This document shows positions 1-5,328 of a stretch of 9,078 nt of DNA, in pieces. The stretch covers positions 1-9,078 of the forward strand of contig JAPTWQ010000111.1 in the NCBI GenBank assembly GCA_028064945.1. Direction: 5' to 3'. The notes under the pieces are model-generated. The model worked only from the letters and a program-made list of their open reading frames with translations, was not told the origin of the DNA and made no database searches. How positions within the stretch are numbered: position 1 is the first letter of the stretch; each line of letters starts with the position of its first letter. This DNA is from Nitrospiraceae bacterium. GTDB taxonomy: Bacteria; Nitrospirota_A; Leptospirillia; Leptospirillales; Leptospirillaceae. The translations under genes and the position numbers were made by a program.

Positions 1-307
1 TGAACTCTCCGTAAGGTCCGGATACACGGAGAGGTGTCCCATCGGGAGCATTTTCCAGATGTTTTTTGAAAGACGATCCCGTCAGTCTGGTCGCAAAAGA
101 CAGGACGGGCCATTCCTCGGGGGGGGAGGCGATTGAAAAGTCGCGTCCGTCCCCTTTTTCTTCGGGACTTTCCGGGGAAGCCCATTCCAGGTGAGCGTAT
201 TGACCCGGATCAAACCGGTCTCTCGTGTCGGGGGGGAGAACGACCTGAAAAAAAAGTGTGTTCTCTGCAATCAGACCTTTGCGGAAAAAAGTCCCGACCG
301 TCTCCAT
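1..307 (-). CDS. FNR-type FAD-binding oxidoreductase, N-terminal part, runs off left edge
   Basis: This gene reads leftward from an ATG at 307 and is still open at base 1, so only about 102 residues are visible. They look like the FAD-binding beta-barrel of the ferredoxin-NADP reductase superfamily. FDPGQY is at residues 32-37. RDFSIASPP at 55-63 is the RxYS-type flavin-binding motif, with Phe where Tyr is usual. TRLTGSSF is at 73-80 and GPYGEF at 97-102. In the family this domain is followed by an NAD(P)-binding domain, which would lie outside the window. The start at 307 has GGGAGGGG about 8 bases upstream. An in-frame ATG 22 codons earlier has no ribosome binding site and would add a very basic, low-complexity leader, so I prefer 307. 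The gene diverges from the cytochrome gene. The family is a confident call; the electron partner cannot be told from this fragment. Confidence 0.8.
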   Translation of the reverse strand, partial: METVGTFFRKGLIAENTLFFQVVLPPDTRDRFDPGQYAHLEWASPESPEEKGDGRDFSIASPPEEWPVLSFATRLTGSSFKKHLENAPDGTPLRVSGPYGEF

Positions 308-585
308 CTGTCCGGCCCCTCCCTTTTTTGATCTCCTGCAACGACCTTTCTGTCTTTTTGTGAAGGATACCATAACAATATCCCGGAACAGTCTTTTCCT
401 CCAGTCCTGGATCGGAGAAACGGAGGATCCTTAAAAAAGGAGTCTTCATACCGGGAGGGCAGACGAGGAGGAAAATGGGAAAAACTGGTTGATTGTTCCT
501 TCCGCCAATCGTTATGATGACCCCATCGGGGCTTCAGGGTGTCACTTTCAGAGAGATCCTTTTGGAAAAGCAGGAGGGAAATAGC
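308..585. other. Intergenic region between divergent reductase and cytochrome genes
   Basis: This 278-base gap separates two divergently read genes, so it should carry promoters in both directions. The plus-strand promoter is listed separately. For the minus strand I see only a weak -10-like TATGGT upstream of the reductase, with no convincing -35. No RNA gene, repeat array or credible protein gene is visible. A five-codon reading frame after GAGGAGG near 475 is probably chance. Confidence 0.5.
489..518 (+). promoter_or_regulatory. Candidate sigma-70 promoter for the cytochrome c / CDGSH unit
   Basis: TTGATT at 489-494 (4 of 6 to TTGACA) and TATGAT at 513-518 (5 of 6 to TATAAT) are separated by 18 bases. 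Transcription would start near 525, giving a leader of about 60 bases before the GTG start of the cytochrome gene. Assignment rests on consensus matching only. Confidence 0.45.
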
Positions 586-948
586 GTGCGCGTTTTTCGG
601 ATTTGTCTGTTCGTCGGTCTTCTTGTCGGGACGTTTGCTGGTTCGGGGATTACCGCCTGGGCGCTCCAGCCGGGTGACCCTGCACGTGGCAAGGAAGTTT
701 ACAACCAGTATTGTTACAAATGTCATGGAATGAATGGGGATGGCAAGGGAGAAGTCGGAGGGGTTGCGTTTCCTCCCCCAGCCAACTTTCGAGACCCGGA
801 GCTCTGGAAAGGAAAGCCCGATTCTTTTTTTATTGATGTGATCACGAACGGATACAACTACGGGAAGATGCCGCCATGGTGGGATGTGATTTCAAAGCAG
901 GACATCCAGGATGTGTTCGCCTACATCAAGACATTTCGTCCAAAATAA
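586..948 (+). CDS. Exported monohaem class I cytochrome c
   Basis: This encodes a 120-residue periplasmic electron carrier. The GTG start at 586 is chosen because AGGAGGG lies 7 bases upstream and because the protein then opens with a normal signal peptide: basic RVFR, a hydrophobic stretch, and an AWA-LQ cleavage site near residue 26. An earlier in-frame TTG at 493 would put 31 extra residues before the signal sequence. The haem site is CYKCH at 43-47, so c-type haem would be attached after export. GKMPPWW at 93-99 supplies the expected distal ligand, Met95. The C-terminal helix ends FAYIKTFRPK, typical of class I cytochromes c. The CDGSH gene follows 114 bases downstream and is probably co-transcribed. 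A role in respiratory electron transfer is secure as a class; the specific donor and acceptor are unknown. Confidence 0.93.
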   Translation: MRVFRICLFVGLLVGTFAGSGITAWALQPGDPARGKEVYNQYCYKCHGMNGDGKGEVGGVAFPPPANFRDPELWKGKPDSFFIDVITNGYNYGKMPPWWDVISKQDIQDVFAYIKTFRPK

Positions 949-950
949 AC

Positions 951-977
951 CTCCGCTTTTTCCGGAGAAAAGCGGAG
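951..977 (+). other. Perfect 10-bp stem-loop between cytochrome and CDGSH genes
   Basis: CTCCGCTTTT at 951-960 is exactly complementary to AAAAGCGGAG at 968-977, with a 7-base loop, starting 2 bases after the cytochrome stop codon. No T tract follows on either strand. A mRNA-stabilising or partial-attenuation hairpin, giving unequal cytochrome and CDGSH levels, fits better than a full intrinsic terminator. Confidence 0.6.
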
Positions 978-1062
978 AAGACCCGACGTTGCCGGGCCGG
1001 ATCACCCCTGTCGCATCCAGACTCCGGAGGCAATCTTTTTCTATCAGGAAAAGGAGGATTCC

Positions 1063-1257
1063 ATGGAAAAGACAGTCGTAAAGTGTTTCAAAAATGGTCC
1101 GTATGAAATCCAGGGAGAGGTCGAAATCACCGATGCAAATGGGAAGAAAGTGAGCAAGGACGGCCCCGGAACGTACCACCTCTGTCGTTGCGGAGGATCA
1201 TCGAAAAAACCTTTTTGCGATGGAACGCATTCCCGGATCCAGTTCAAATCCGAGTAG
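1063..1257 (+). CDS. Small CDGSH-type [2Fe-2S] protein
   Basis: A complete 64-residue protein consisting of little more than one CDGSH domain. The cluster ligands are visible as Cys41, Cys43, Cys52 and His56 within CRCGGSSKKPFCDGTH, the three-Cys one-His pattern of this family. The N-terminal half (GPYEIQGEVEITDANGK) is the short beta region typical of bacterial stand-alone members. There is no signal peptide or membrane segment, so it should be cytoplasmic, unlike the exported cytochrome upstream. AAGGAGG at 1051-1057 lies 5 bases before the ATG and fixes the start. A terminator follows directly. CDGSH clusters are redox-active and can be transferred to other proteins in characterised eukaryotic members; the role of small bacterial ones is mostly undefined. 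The pairing with a cytochrome suggests a redox or Fe-S job, but that is inference. Confidence 0.93.
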   Translation: MEKTVVKCFKNGPYEIQGEVEITDANGKKVSKDGPGTYHLCRCGGSSKKPFCDGTHSRIQFKSE

Positions 1258-1262
1258 GAGAG

Positions 1263-1305
1263 CCCGGGTCCCTCCGGGGAAACAACGGTGGGCCCGGGTT
1301 TTTTT
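1263..1305 (+). terminator. Rho-independent terminator after the CDGSH gene
   Basis: CCCGGG-T-CCC (1263-1272) pairs with GGGCCCGGG (1290-1298), leaving one bulged T and a 17-base loop. Seven T residues follow at 1299-1305. The stem begins 6 bases after the CDGSH stop codon. The opposite strand lacks a U tract beyond the stem, so this should act on plus-strand transcripts only. Confidence 0.82.
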
Positions 1306-1395
1306 GGTATGACGGCGATGCCGATCAATCGGAGAGAGGTCAGCCTGAAAAGGCAAAACCCTTCCTTCAGGGGCCTGGTCAAGCGGGACCGGCTT

Positions 1396-1797
1396 TTATC
1401 GGGCGGCCTTGATCATCACGTTCGATGCAACGGAATAGGCTTCCGTCCAGGATTCCCTCAGTTCGGGAGTCCATGCGGCACCGGCGAAATGGCTGAGGGT
1501 GGCCAGAAGAGCATCTCCAACAGCGGGATAGTGTTCGGGGCGTGTATTGTATTTGGTGTGCCCCGCCCCAAGCCTTTCCAGGTAGGGAACAAGCTTGTCC
1601 AGGTTGTCGATATTGCTGGCAATGTAGACAATCGAATCCAGGAGACGTTTCGCCTGGGGTCCCATATCGTTGGGAAACATGGGGCGAACTTCGGGATATT
1701 TTTGAAACAGATAGTTGTAAAAATACTCCGTGACTTTTGTTCCATGGGGTGCCAATACATCGACGCTCTTCTTGATTGCTTCCGTGTTGATCGCCAT
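1396..1797 (-). CDS. Single-domain globin (Vitreoscilla haemoglobin / flavohaemoglobin-type)
   Basis: A 133-residue haem-binding globin without a reductase domain. By comparison with the Vitreoscilla globin from memory, the expected landmarks are present. Tyr27 in YFYNYLF matches the B10 Tyr. Phe41 in EVRPMF is CD1. Gln48 probably fills E7. His80 in GAGHTKY is the proximal F8 ligand. PEHYPAVGDALL at 87-98 is the conserved segment after it, and the last helix carries Trp117 and Tyr121. Members bind O2 and NO; those with a reductase partner can convert NO to nitrate. AAGGAG lies 9 bases before the ATG. The phosphomannomutase gene ends 187 bases upstream on the same strand, but an AT-rich promoter and NsrR-like operator between them suggest separate control. 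Function as NO detoxification rather than O2 delivery is inferred from that operator. Confidence 0.93.
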   Translation of the reverse strand: MAINTEAIKKSVDVLAPHGTKVTEYFYNYLFQKYPEVRPMFPNDMGPQAKRLLDSIVYIASNIDNLDKLVPYLERLGAGHTKYNTRPEHYPAVGDALLATLSHFAGAAWTPELRESWTEAYSVASNVMIKAAR

Positions 1798-1857
1798 CCT
1801 GAAAAACTCCTTTGTTCAGGGGACTGGGCCCGTTGAGTGGATTGTTGCACCTCCGTT

Positions 1858-1888
1858 AAGATGCATTTTAAATATATAATATATTTAA
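1858..1888 (-). promoter_or_regulatory. NsrR-like operator and 21-bp AT-rich dyad upstream of the globin
   Basis: Read on the plus strand, 1858-1880 fits the 11-1-11 NsrR pattern: the left half AAGATGCATTT is an exact consensus half-site, and the right half AAATATATAAT matches 7 of 11 positions of AAATGCATCTT. Overlapping it, TTAAATATAT-A-ATATATTTAA at 1868-1888 is a perfect inverted repeat with 10-bp arms. A second TTAAGATG occurs at 1885-1892, 29 bases from the first at 1856-1863. The site covers the predicted -10 and start of transcription, as expected for a repressor. NsrR is an Fe-S repressor relieved by NO and commonly controls NO-detoxifying globins. The motif is remembered, not scored. 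Confidence 0.55.
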
Positions 1889-1902
1889 GATGAATAAATC
1901 AA
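1873..1902 (-). promoter_or_regulatory. Candidate promoter of the globin gene
   Basis: On the minus strand, TTGATT (1902-1897) is followed after 18 bases by TATATA (1878-1873); TTATAT with 17-base spacing is an alternative. Transcription would begin near 1866, leaving a leader of roughly 70 bases. The AT-rich tract makes the exact -10 ambiguous. Confidence 0.45.
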
Positions 1903-1984
1903 GCGGGCGGGATCCTCATGCACGGGGTTCCCTCAGATTTTGCGAGGTTTGAGGACATGGAGGAGTAAGAAGAAGGAGCCCCTG

Positions 1985-3388
1985 TCAGAGGTTCGGAGGG
2001 AGAGTCTTTTCGGCTTCGGACAGAAGAGCTTCGATTTCTTCCTGGATAGCGTCTCTTCTTTCAGGAGTGGGACCTTCAAATCTCAGAACAAGCACCGGTT
2101 GGGTGTTGGAGGCACGCACAAGCCCCCAGCCATCCGAAAAATTGATCCGGACACCATCGATGTCGGAAAACGTGTATTTCTTTTGCAGGAGGATCTCGCG
2201 TAGCCGGGACACCACCAGAAATTTGCGCTCATCGGTGGAGTCTCTTCTGATTTCCGGTGTCGAAACTGCTTTTGGAAAGGGAGCGAGTAATTCGGACAAG
2301 GACTTTTGCCGAAGGGTCAAAAGTTCAAGAAGCCGAATTCCGGCATAGAGGGCATCGTCGTACCCGTAATAGCGATCCGCAAAGAAGATGTGCCCGCTCA
2401 TTTCTCCAGCGAGAGGGGCTTTTGTTTCTTTCATCTTGGCCTTGATCAGGGAATGACCTGCTTTCCACATCAACGGTTTCCCTCCCATTCGGGCAACTTC
2501 ATCATAGAGAATCCGGGATGCCTTGACTTCCGAGAGGATTACCGAGCCCGGACGGGATTCCAGGACCTGCTGTGCGAACAACAGAAGAAGCTGATCCCCA
2601 AACAGAATGTGTCCCGATTCTGTCACGACGCCGATCCGGTCGGAGTCTCCGTCAAAGGCGATTCCAAGGTCCGCCTGGTTTTTTTTGACGTGGGCGATCA
2701 GGTCGGAGAGATTTTCCGGGACAGTCGGGTCCGGATGATGGTGCGGAAAATGTCCGTCCGGATCCTGGTAAAGGCAGTGCAATTCGATTCCCAGGGGGGA
2801 GAAAAGATCCTGTGCGACGAGTCCTGCTGTTCCGTTCCCGCAATCAAGGACCACGCGCAGGGGACGATTGTGAAAAAGTGGCAGCTTTCCAAAGTTGGTG
2901 GTCATTTCCGAAAGATAAGTTTCCCGTATGGGAGAGTTTGTCCGAACCCCTTTTTTGGAGGGATGACCGTTGGTGGAGGGGGTAAAAGAGGTCCGTTTTC
3001 GGATTTCCTGAATGGTGTTGCCGAAAATGGTCTCCTTCCCGATGGCCATCTTGATGCCATTGTCGGCGGAGGGGTTATGACTTCCGGTGATCATGACGCC
3101 TCCGTCCACCGGAAGCTTGAAAAGAGAAAAATAGAGGAGAGGAGTCGGAACCTTGCCGACGTCAAGAACGTCGATTCCCGACGCCAGGAGGGCCTCTTCC
3201 ATTGATCGCGCGATTCTTGGCGAAGACAGCCGGACGTCCTGTCCAAGAGCCACCCGTTTTCCGCCAGACTCTTTCAGAAGAGAGGCATAGGCCTTTCCGA
3301 TCGAATAAACAGTCGCATCCGAAAGGTCGCGGTCTGCATTTCCCCGAATGTCGTATTCCCGAAAAATCTTTGGATCAGGATGAATCAT
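1985..3388 (-). CDS. manB: Phosphomannomutase / phosphoglucomutase
   Basis: A full-length 467-residue cytoplasmic alpha-D-phosphohexomutase that interconverts hexose 6-phosphate and hexose 1-phosphate. All four family signatures are visible. TGSHNP at 101-106 holds the catalytic phosphoserine, Ser103. DGDSDR at 246-251 binds Mg2+. GEMSGH at 328-333 is the sugar-specificity loop of the PMM/PGM type. RASNTQP at 425-431 is the phosphate-binding loop of domain 4. The N-terminal FREYDIRG is also typical of AlgC-like enzymes, which accept both mannose and glucose phosphates. The ATG overlaps the manC stop codon in ATGA, implying translational coupling. In this context the main product is probably mannose 1-phosphate for the neighbouring pyrophosphorylase; phosphoglucomutase activity is plausible as well. 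The names algC or pmm would serve equally. No clear terminator follows the stop codon. Confidence 0.94.
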   Translation of the reverse strand: MIHPDPKIFREYDIRGNADRDLSDATVYSIGKAYASLLKESGGKRVALGQDVRLSSPRIARSMEEALLASGIDVLDVGKVPTPLLYFSLFKLPVDGGVMITGSHNPSADNGIKMAIGKETIFGNTIQEIRKRTSFTPSTNGHPSKKGVRTNSPIRETYLSEMTTNFGKLPLFHNRPLRVVLDCGNGTAGLVAQDLFSPLGIELHCLYQDPDGHFPHHHPDPTVPENLSDLIAHVKKNQADLGIAFDGDSDRIGVVTESGHILFGDQLLLLFAQQVLESRPGSVILSEVKASRILYDEVARMGGKPLMWKAGHSLIKAKMKETKAPLAGEMSGHIFFADRYYGYDDALYAGIRLLELLTLRQKSLSELLAPFPKAVSTPEIRRDSTDERKFLVVSRLREILLQKKYTFSDIDGVRINFSDGWGLVRASNTQPVLVLRFEGPTPERRDAIQEEIEALLSEAEKTLPPNL

Positions 3389-4860
3389 GATTTTTCTCCC
3401 GCGGCCGGACCTGTGCGGGTTTCTTCTGTCTGCCTCTGATAGTCGTCCGAAAATCGGATGATGTCGTCCTCTTCAAGGTATTCCCCGTTCTGCACCTCGA
3501 TGATGACAAGAGGAACCTTGCCGGGATTTTCGATCCGATGACGCGTGGTTTTCGGAATGTCGATGCTCTGGTTGACGTGGAGAAAAATCTCCTGGTCTTC
3601 GAGCGTGATCCGGGCAGTACCTGCGATGACGACCCAATGTTCGGAACGATGCAGGTGCATCTGATAGCTGAGCCGCGACCGGGGATTGACCGTCACGTTT
3701 TTGATCTTGTAGTTTGGCCCCTGGTCCAGAATCGTATAATGCCCCCAGGGCCGGTGGGTTGTCCGGTGCTCCTGGGCTTCGACGCGGTTCCGGCTTTTAA
3801 GTTCGTTGACCACATCGCGCACTTTCTGTGCTTCATCCTTGTGGCAGACGAGGGTGGCGTCATCCGTGTCGACAATGACAAGATCCTTCAGCCCGATGGT
3901 GGCGAGAATGCGTTTGTCCCCGTAAAGGATGCAATTCCGGTTGTGAAGGGAGACAACATTTCCGCGCAGGATGTTTCCCCCCTCATCTTTTTCGGCAATG
4001 TCGTCCAGGGCGCTCCATGAACCGACGTCCTTCCAGTCAAGCTCCGCCGAAATCGTCCAGACATTTTTTGACTTTTCCAGAAGACCATAGTCGACGGACG
4101 TCAGCGGAGCCTTGGCGTAAAGCTCCTTCAGAAGACTGTTTTCCTCTTTTGTTCCGATCGCGTCCGCGTAGGTGACAAGGGCTTTGTGAAATTCGGGCTG
4201 ATGTTGGAGGAGTTCCTCCAGAAAAACACGGGCTCGAAAAGCAAGCATTCCGCTGTTCCAGAGATGGCGTTTCCCGGCGAGATAGCGTTCTGCTCTTTCG
4301 CGGTCCGGTTTTTCAACAAAGCTTTTGACCCGAAAGACAGGAGAGAGCCCGGTCGATTCTTCGCGAACGACTTCTCCCAATTCGATATAACCAAAACCCG
4401 TTTCCGGACGGGTGGGCAAAACGCCAAACGTCAGGAGCACATCCTGTTTTTCCGCGATGGAACAGGCCTGTTTGAGAAGGGCGAGAAACTTTTCCTGCGG
4501 GGCGATCAGGTGGTCGCTGGCCATCACGGCCAGAACGGCCTCCGGGTCGGTGCGAGCAAGACAGGCAGCTGCAACGGCGAGAGGTGTCAGGGTATTCTTG
4601 GATTGCGGCTCGACAAACACTTTTGCCGGAAGTCCTTCCCGTTCTGCCAATCGCAAAACGCGACGGGTTTCGGCTTCGTGCTTTGGCCCCACCATGATCC
4701 AGAGTCTCTCCTGGGGAATCAGCGGCATGACTCTGTCGATCGTGCCCTGGAGAAGCGAAGAGCCTCCGTCAAGAGACAGGAACTGTTTGGGGTAAAGCTC
4801 TCTGCTCAGGGGCCAGAAACGGGTGCCTGAGCCGCCCGCCATAATAATGCCGAACCACAT
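3385..4860 (-). CDS. manC: Bifunctional mannose-6-phosphate isomerase / mannose-1-phosphate guanylyltransferase
   Basis: A 491-residue cytoplasmic enzyme of the ManC/AlgA type, close to the usual length. The N-terminal nucleotidyltransferase domain has AGGSGTRFWPLSR at 8-20, with Lys25 in YPKQF. It also has EPQSKNT at 84-90, ASDH at 114-117 (metal-binding Asp), FVEKP at 181-185, and WNSGM at 201-205. From about 370 a cupin-fold type II isomerase domain begins. Its metal site is QMHLHRSEHW at 400-409, with HRIENPG at 441-447. The two domains would make mannose 6-phosphate from fructose 6-phosphate and GDP-mannose from mannose 1-phosphate and GTP, with the overlapping mutase gene supplying the step between. 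AAGGAG lies 9 bases before the ATG. The gene leads the minus-strand unit, and its promoter must lie in the gap upstream. GDP-mannose probably feeds surface polysaccharide; no glycosyltransferase is in view to say which. Confidence 0.95.
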   Translation of the reverse strand: MWFGIIMAGGSGTRFWPLSRELYPKQFLSLDGGSSLLQGTIDRVMPLIPQERLWIMVGPKHEAETRRVLRLAEREGLPAKVFVEPQSKNTLTPLAVAAACLARTDPEAVLAVMASDHLIAPQEKFLALLKQACSIAEKQDVLLTFGVLPTRPETGFGYIELGEVVREESTGLSPVFRVKSFVEKPDRERAERYLAGKRHLWNSGMLAFRARVFLEELLQHQPEFHKALVTYADAIGTKEENSLLKELYAKAPLTSVDYGLLEKSKNVWTISAELDWKDVGSWSALDDIAEKDEGGNILRGNVVSLHNRNCILYGDKRILATIGLKDLVIVDTDDATLVCHKDEAQKVRDVVNELKSRNRVEAQEHRTTHRPWGHYTILDQGPNYKIKNVTVNPRSRLSYQMHLHRSEHWVVIAGTARITLEDQEIFLHVNQSIDIPKTTRHRIENPGKVPLVIIEVQNGEYLEEDDIIRFSDDYQRQTEETRTGPAAGEKS

Positions 4861-4935
4861 CGCCGGGGCTCCTTCTTTTTCGGGTTAGGAAGACTGCATT
4901 TTCGGGGTCATGGCACGCAGTCTTGTCGGTCTTCC

Positions 4936-4966
4936 GTATAAAAACCAATAGTTCTAAACCTATCAA
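4936..4966 (-). promoter_or_regulatory. Weak candidate promoter for manC
   Basis: On the minus strand TTGATA (4966-4961) and TTATAC (4941-4936) are 19 bases apart, which is longer than ideal. The start would fall near 4930, about 70 bases before the manC ATG. It sits immediately beside the 4966-5005 dyads, which is why I mention it despite the poor spacing. Confidence 0.25.
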
Positions 4967-4988
4967 AATTGCCATTTTTTCGCAATTT
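4966..4988. repeat. Inverted repeat AAATTGC / GCAATTT
   Basis: AAATTGC at 4966-4972 is repeated in inverse at 4982-4988 with a 9-base spacer rich in T. The outer flanks are nearly symmetric as well (TCAAAATTGC against GCAATTTGA). Its place overlapping or just upstream of the candidate manC -35 box would suit a regulator binding site. It could also be chance in an AT-rich patch. Confidence 0.45.
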
Positions 4989-5005
4989 GACGGAAAGATT
5001 CCGTC
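4989..5005. repeat. 17-bp dyad GACGGAA-AGA-TTCCGTC
   Basis: Seven-base arms GACGGAA (4989-4995) and TTCCGTC (4999-5005) are perfectly complementary around a 3-base centre. The dyad directly abuts the preceding inverted repeat and lies 11 bases ahead of the TTGACA box of the plus-strand promoter, so it is placed to affect either direction. Size and symmetry fit a dimeric regulator site. I do not recognise the family. Confidence 0.45.
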
Positions 5006-5016
5006 CCCGGAGTTTC

Positions 5017-5044
5017 TTGACAGACACCTCTTCGGTGGTATTGT
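5017..5044 (+). promoter_or_regulatory. Candidate plus-strand promoter with perfect TTGACA
   Basis: TTGACA at 5017-5022 is an exact -35 consensus; TATTGT at 5039-5044 matches 4 of 6 of the -10 box at 16-base spacing. Initiation would be near 5051, leaving about 278 untranslated bases before the ATG at 5329. That means either a long leader, a small RNA, or another promoter nearer the gene. Confidence 0.4.
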
Positions 5045-5251
5045 GACACCATCCGGAAAGATCGGTATGAAAATATTTCTCTCAAAATCAGGGTTTTTTT
5101 CCTTCGTGCCTTCCATCCAGATATTCTGACTGCAGCAATGCAGGACGGATCGGTTTCAATAATTCATGACAAAGGGATGACCGGTCGAGAGGGGGAGGTG
5201 CGTGACAGGAAAAGTTTCAGGAGGTAAGGGGTCCGAATAATAAAGATTTCA

Positions 5252-5299
5252 TCAAGAGACGGCAAAACAATCGGGCCATTCGAAGATGTCTTGTCTTGA
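5252..5299 (+). other. Possible leader hairpin ahead of the zinc-ribbon gene
   Basis: TCAAGAGAC at 5252-5260 can pair with GTC (5288-5290) and TCTTGA (5294-5299), leaving a TTG bulge and a 27-base apical region. It would lie 17 bases before the GGGAGG ribosome binding site, in the long leader predicted above. The pairing is imperfect and seen by eye; no known RNA family is recognised. Confidence 0.3.
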
Positions 5300-5328
5300 A
5301 GCCTGATAACCCGTCGGGAGGTCACAAG

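Larger units (their letters stand above)
4861..5328. other. Long divergent intergenic region (manC / zinc-ribbon gene)
   Basis: This 468-base gap is the longest in the window and serves two diverging genes. It holds a weak manC promoter, two adjacent dyads (4966-5005), a plus-strand promoter with a perfect -35 box, and a possible leader hairpin near 5252-5299; each is listed separately. A 68-codon open frame at 4923-5129 starts at TTG without a ribosome binding site and I do not call it. I could not match the sequence to any riboswitch class I know. Confidence 0.5.

Noticed and set aside
493..585. Upstream TTG start for the cytochrome c gene
   Set aside because: It would bury the signal peptide 31 residues inside the protein and overlap the predicted promoter; GTG at 586 has a strong ribosome binding site.
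271..726. 151-codon minus-strand open frame spanning the reductase start and cytochrome start
   Set aside because: It conflicts with both the FNR-domain frame and the cytochrome signal peptide, and its translation is basic and low-complexity.
1306..1395. Terminator for the globin on the minus strand
   Set aside because: Only short 4-6 bp stems without a T tract are present, so no terminator can be supported.
1288..1836. 182-codon plus-strand open frame covering the globin
   Set aside because: It begins within the terminator region and runs antisense through a clear globin; no domain is visible.
2306..3205. 299-codon open frame on the plus strand inside the phosphomannomutase gene
   Set aside because: It is the antisense shadow of a gene with every family motif; the translation has no recognisable domain.
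4186..4830. 214-codon plus-strand open frame opposite manC
   Set aside because: Antisense shadow of manC; composition is odd and no ribosome binding site or motif supports it.
4911..4927. TGGCACG-like sigma-54 promoter start
   Set aside because: The -12 element is missing (TTGTC rather than TTGC) and its spacing is one base too long; no plus-strand gene lies close downstream.
4923..5129. 68-codon open frame in the manC upstream gap
   Set aside because: TTG start without a ribosome binding site, crossing both dyads and the plus-strand promoter; no recognisable feature.
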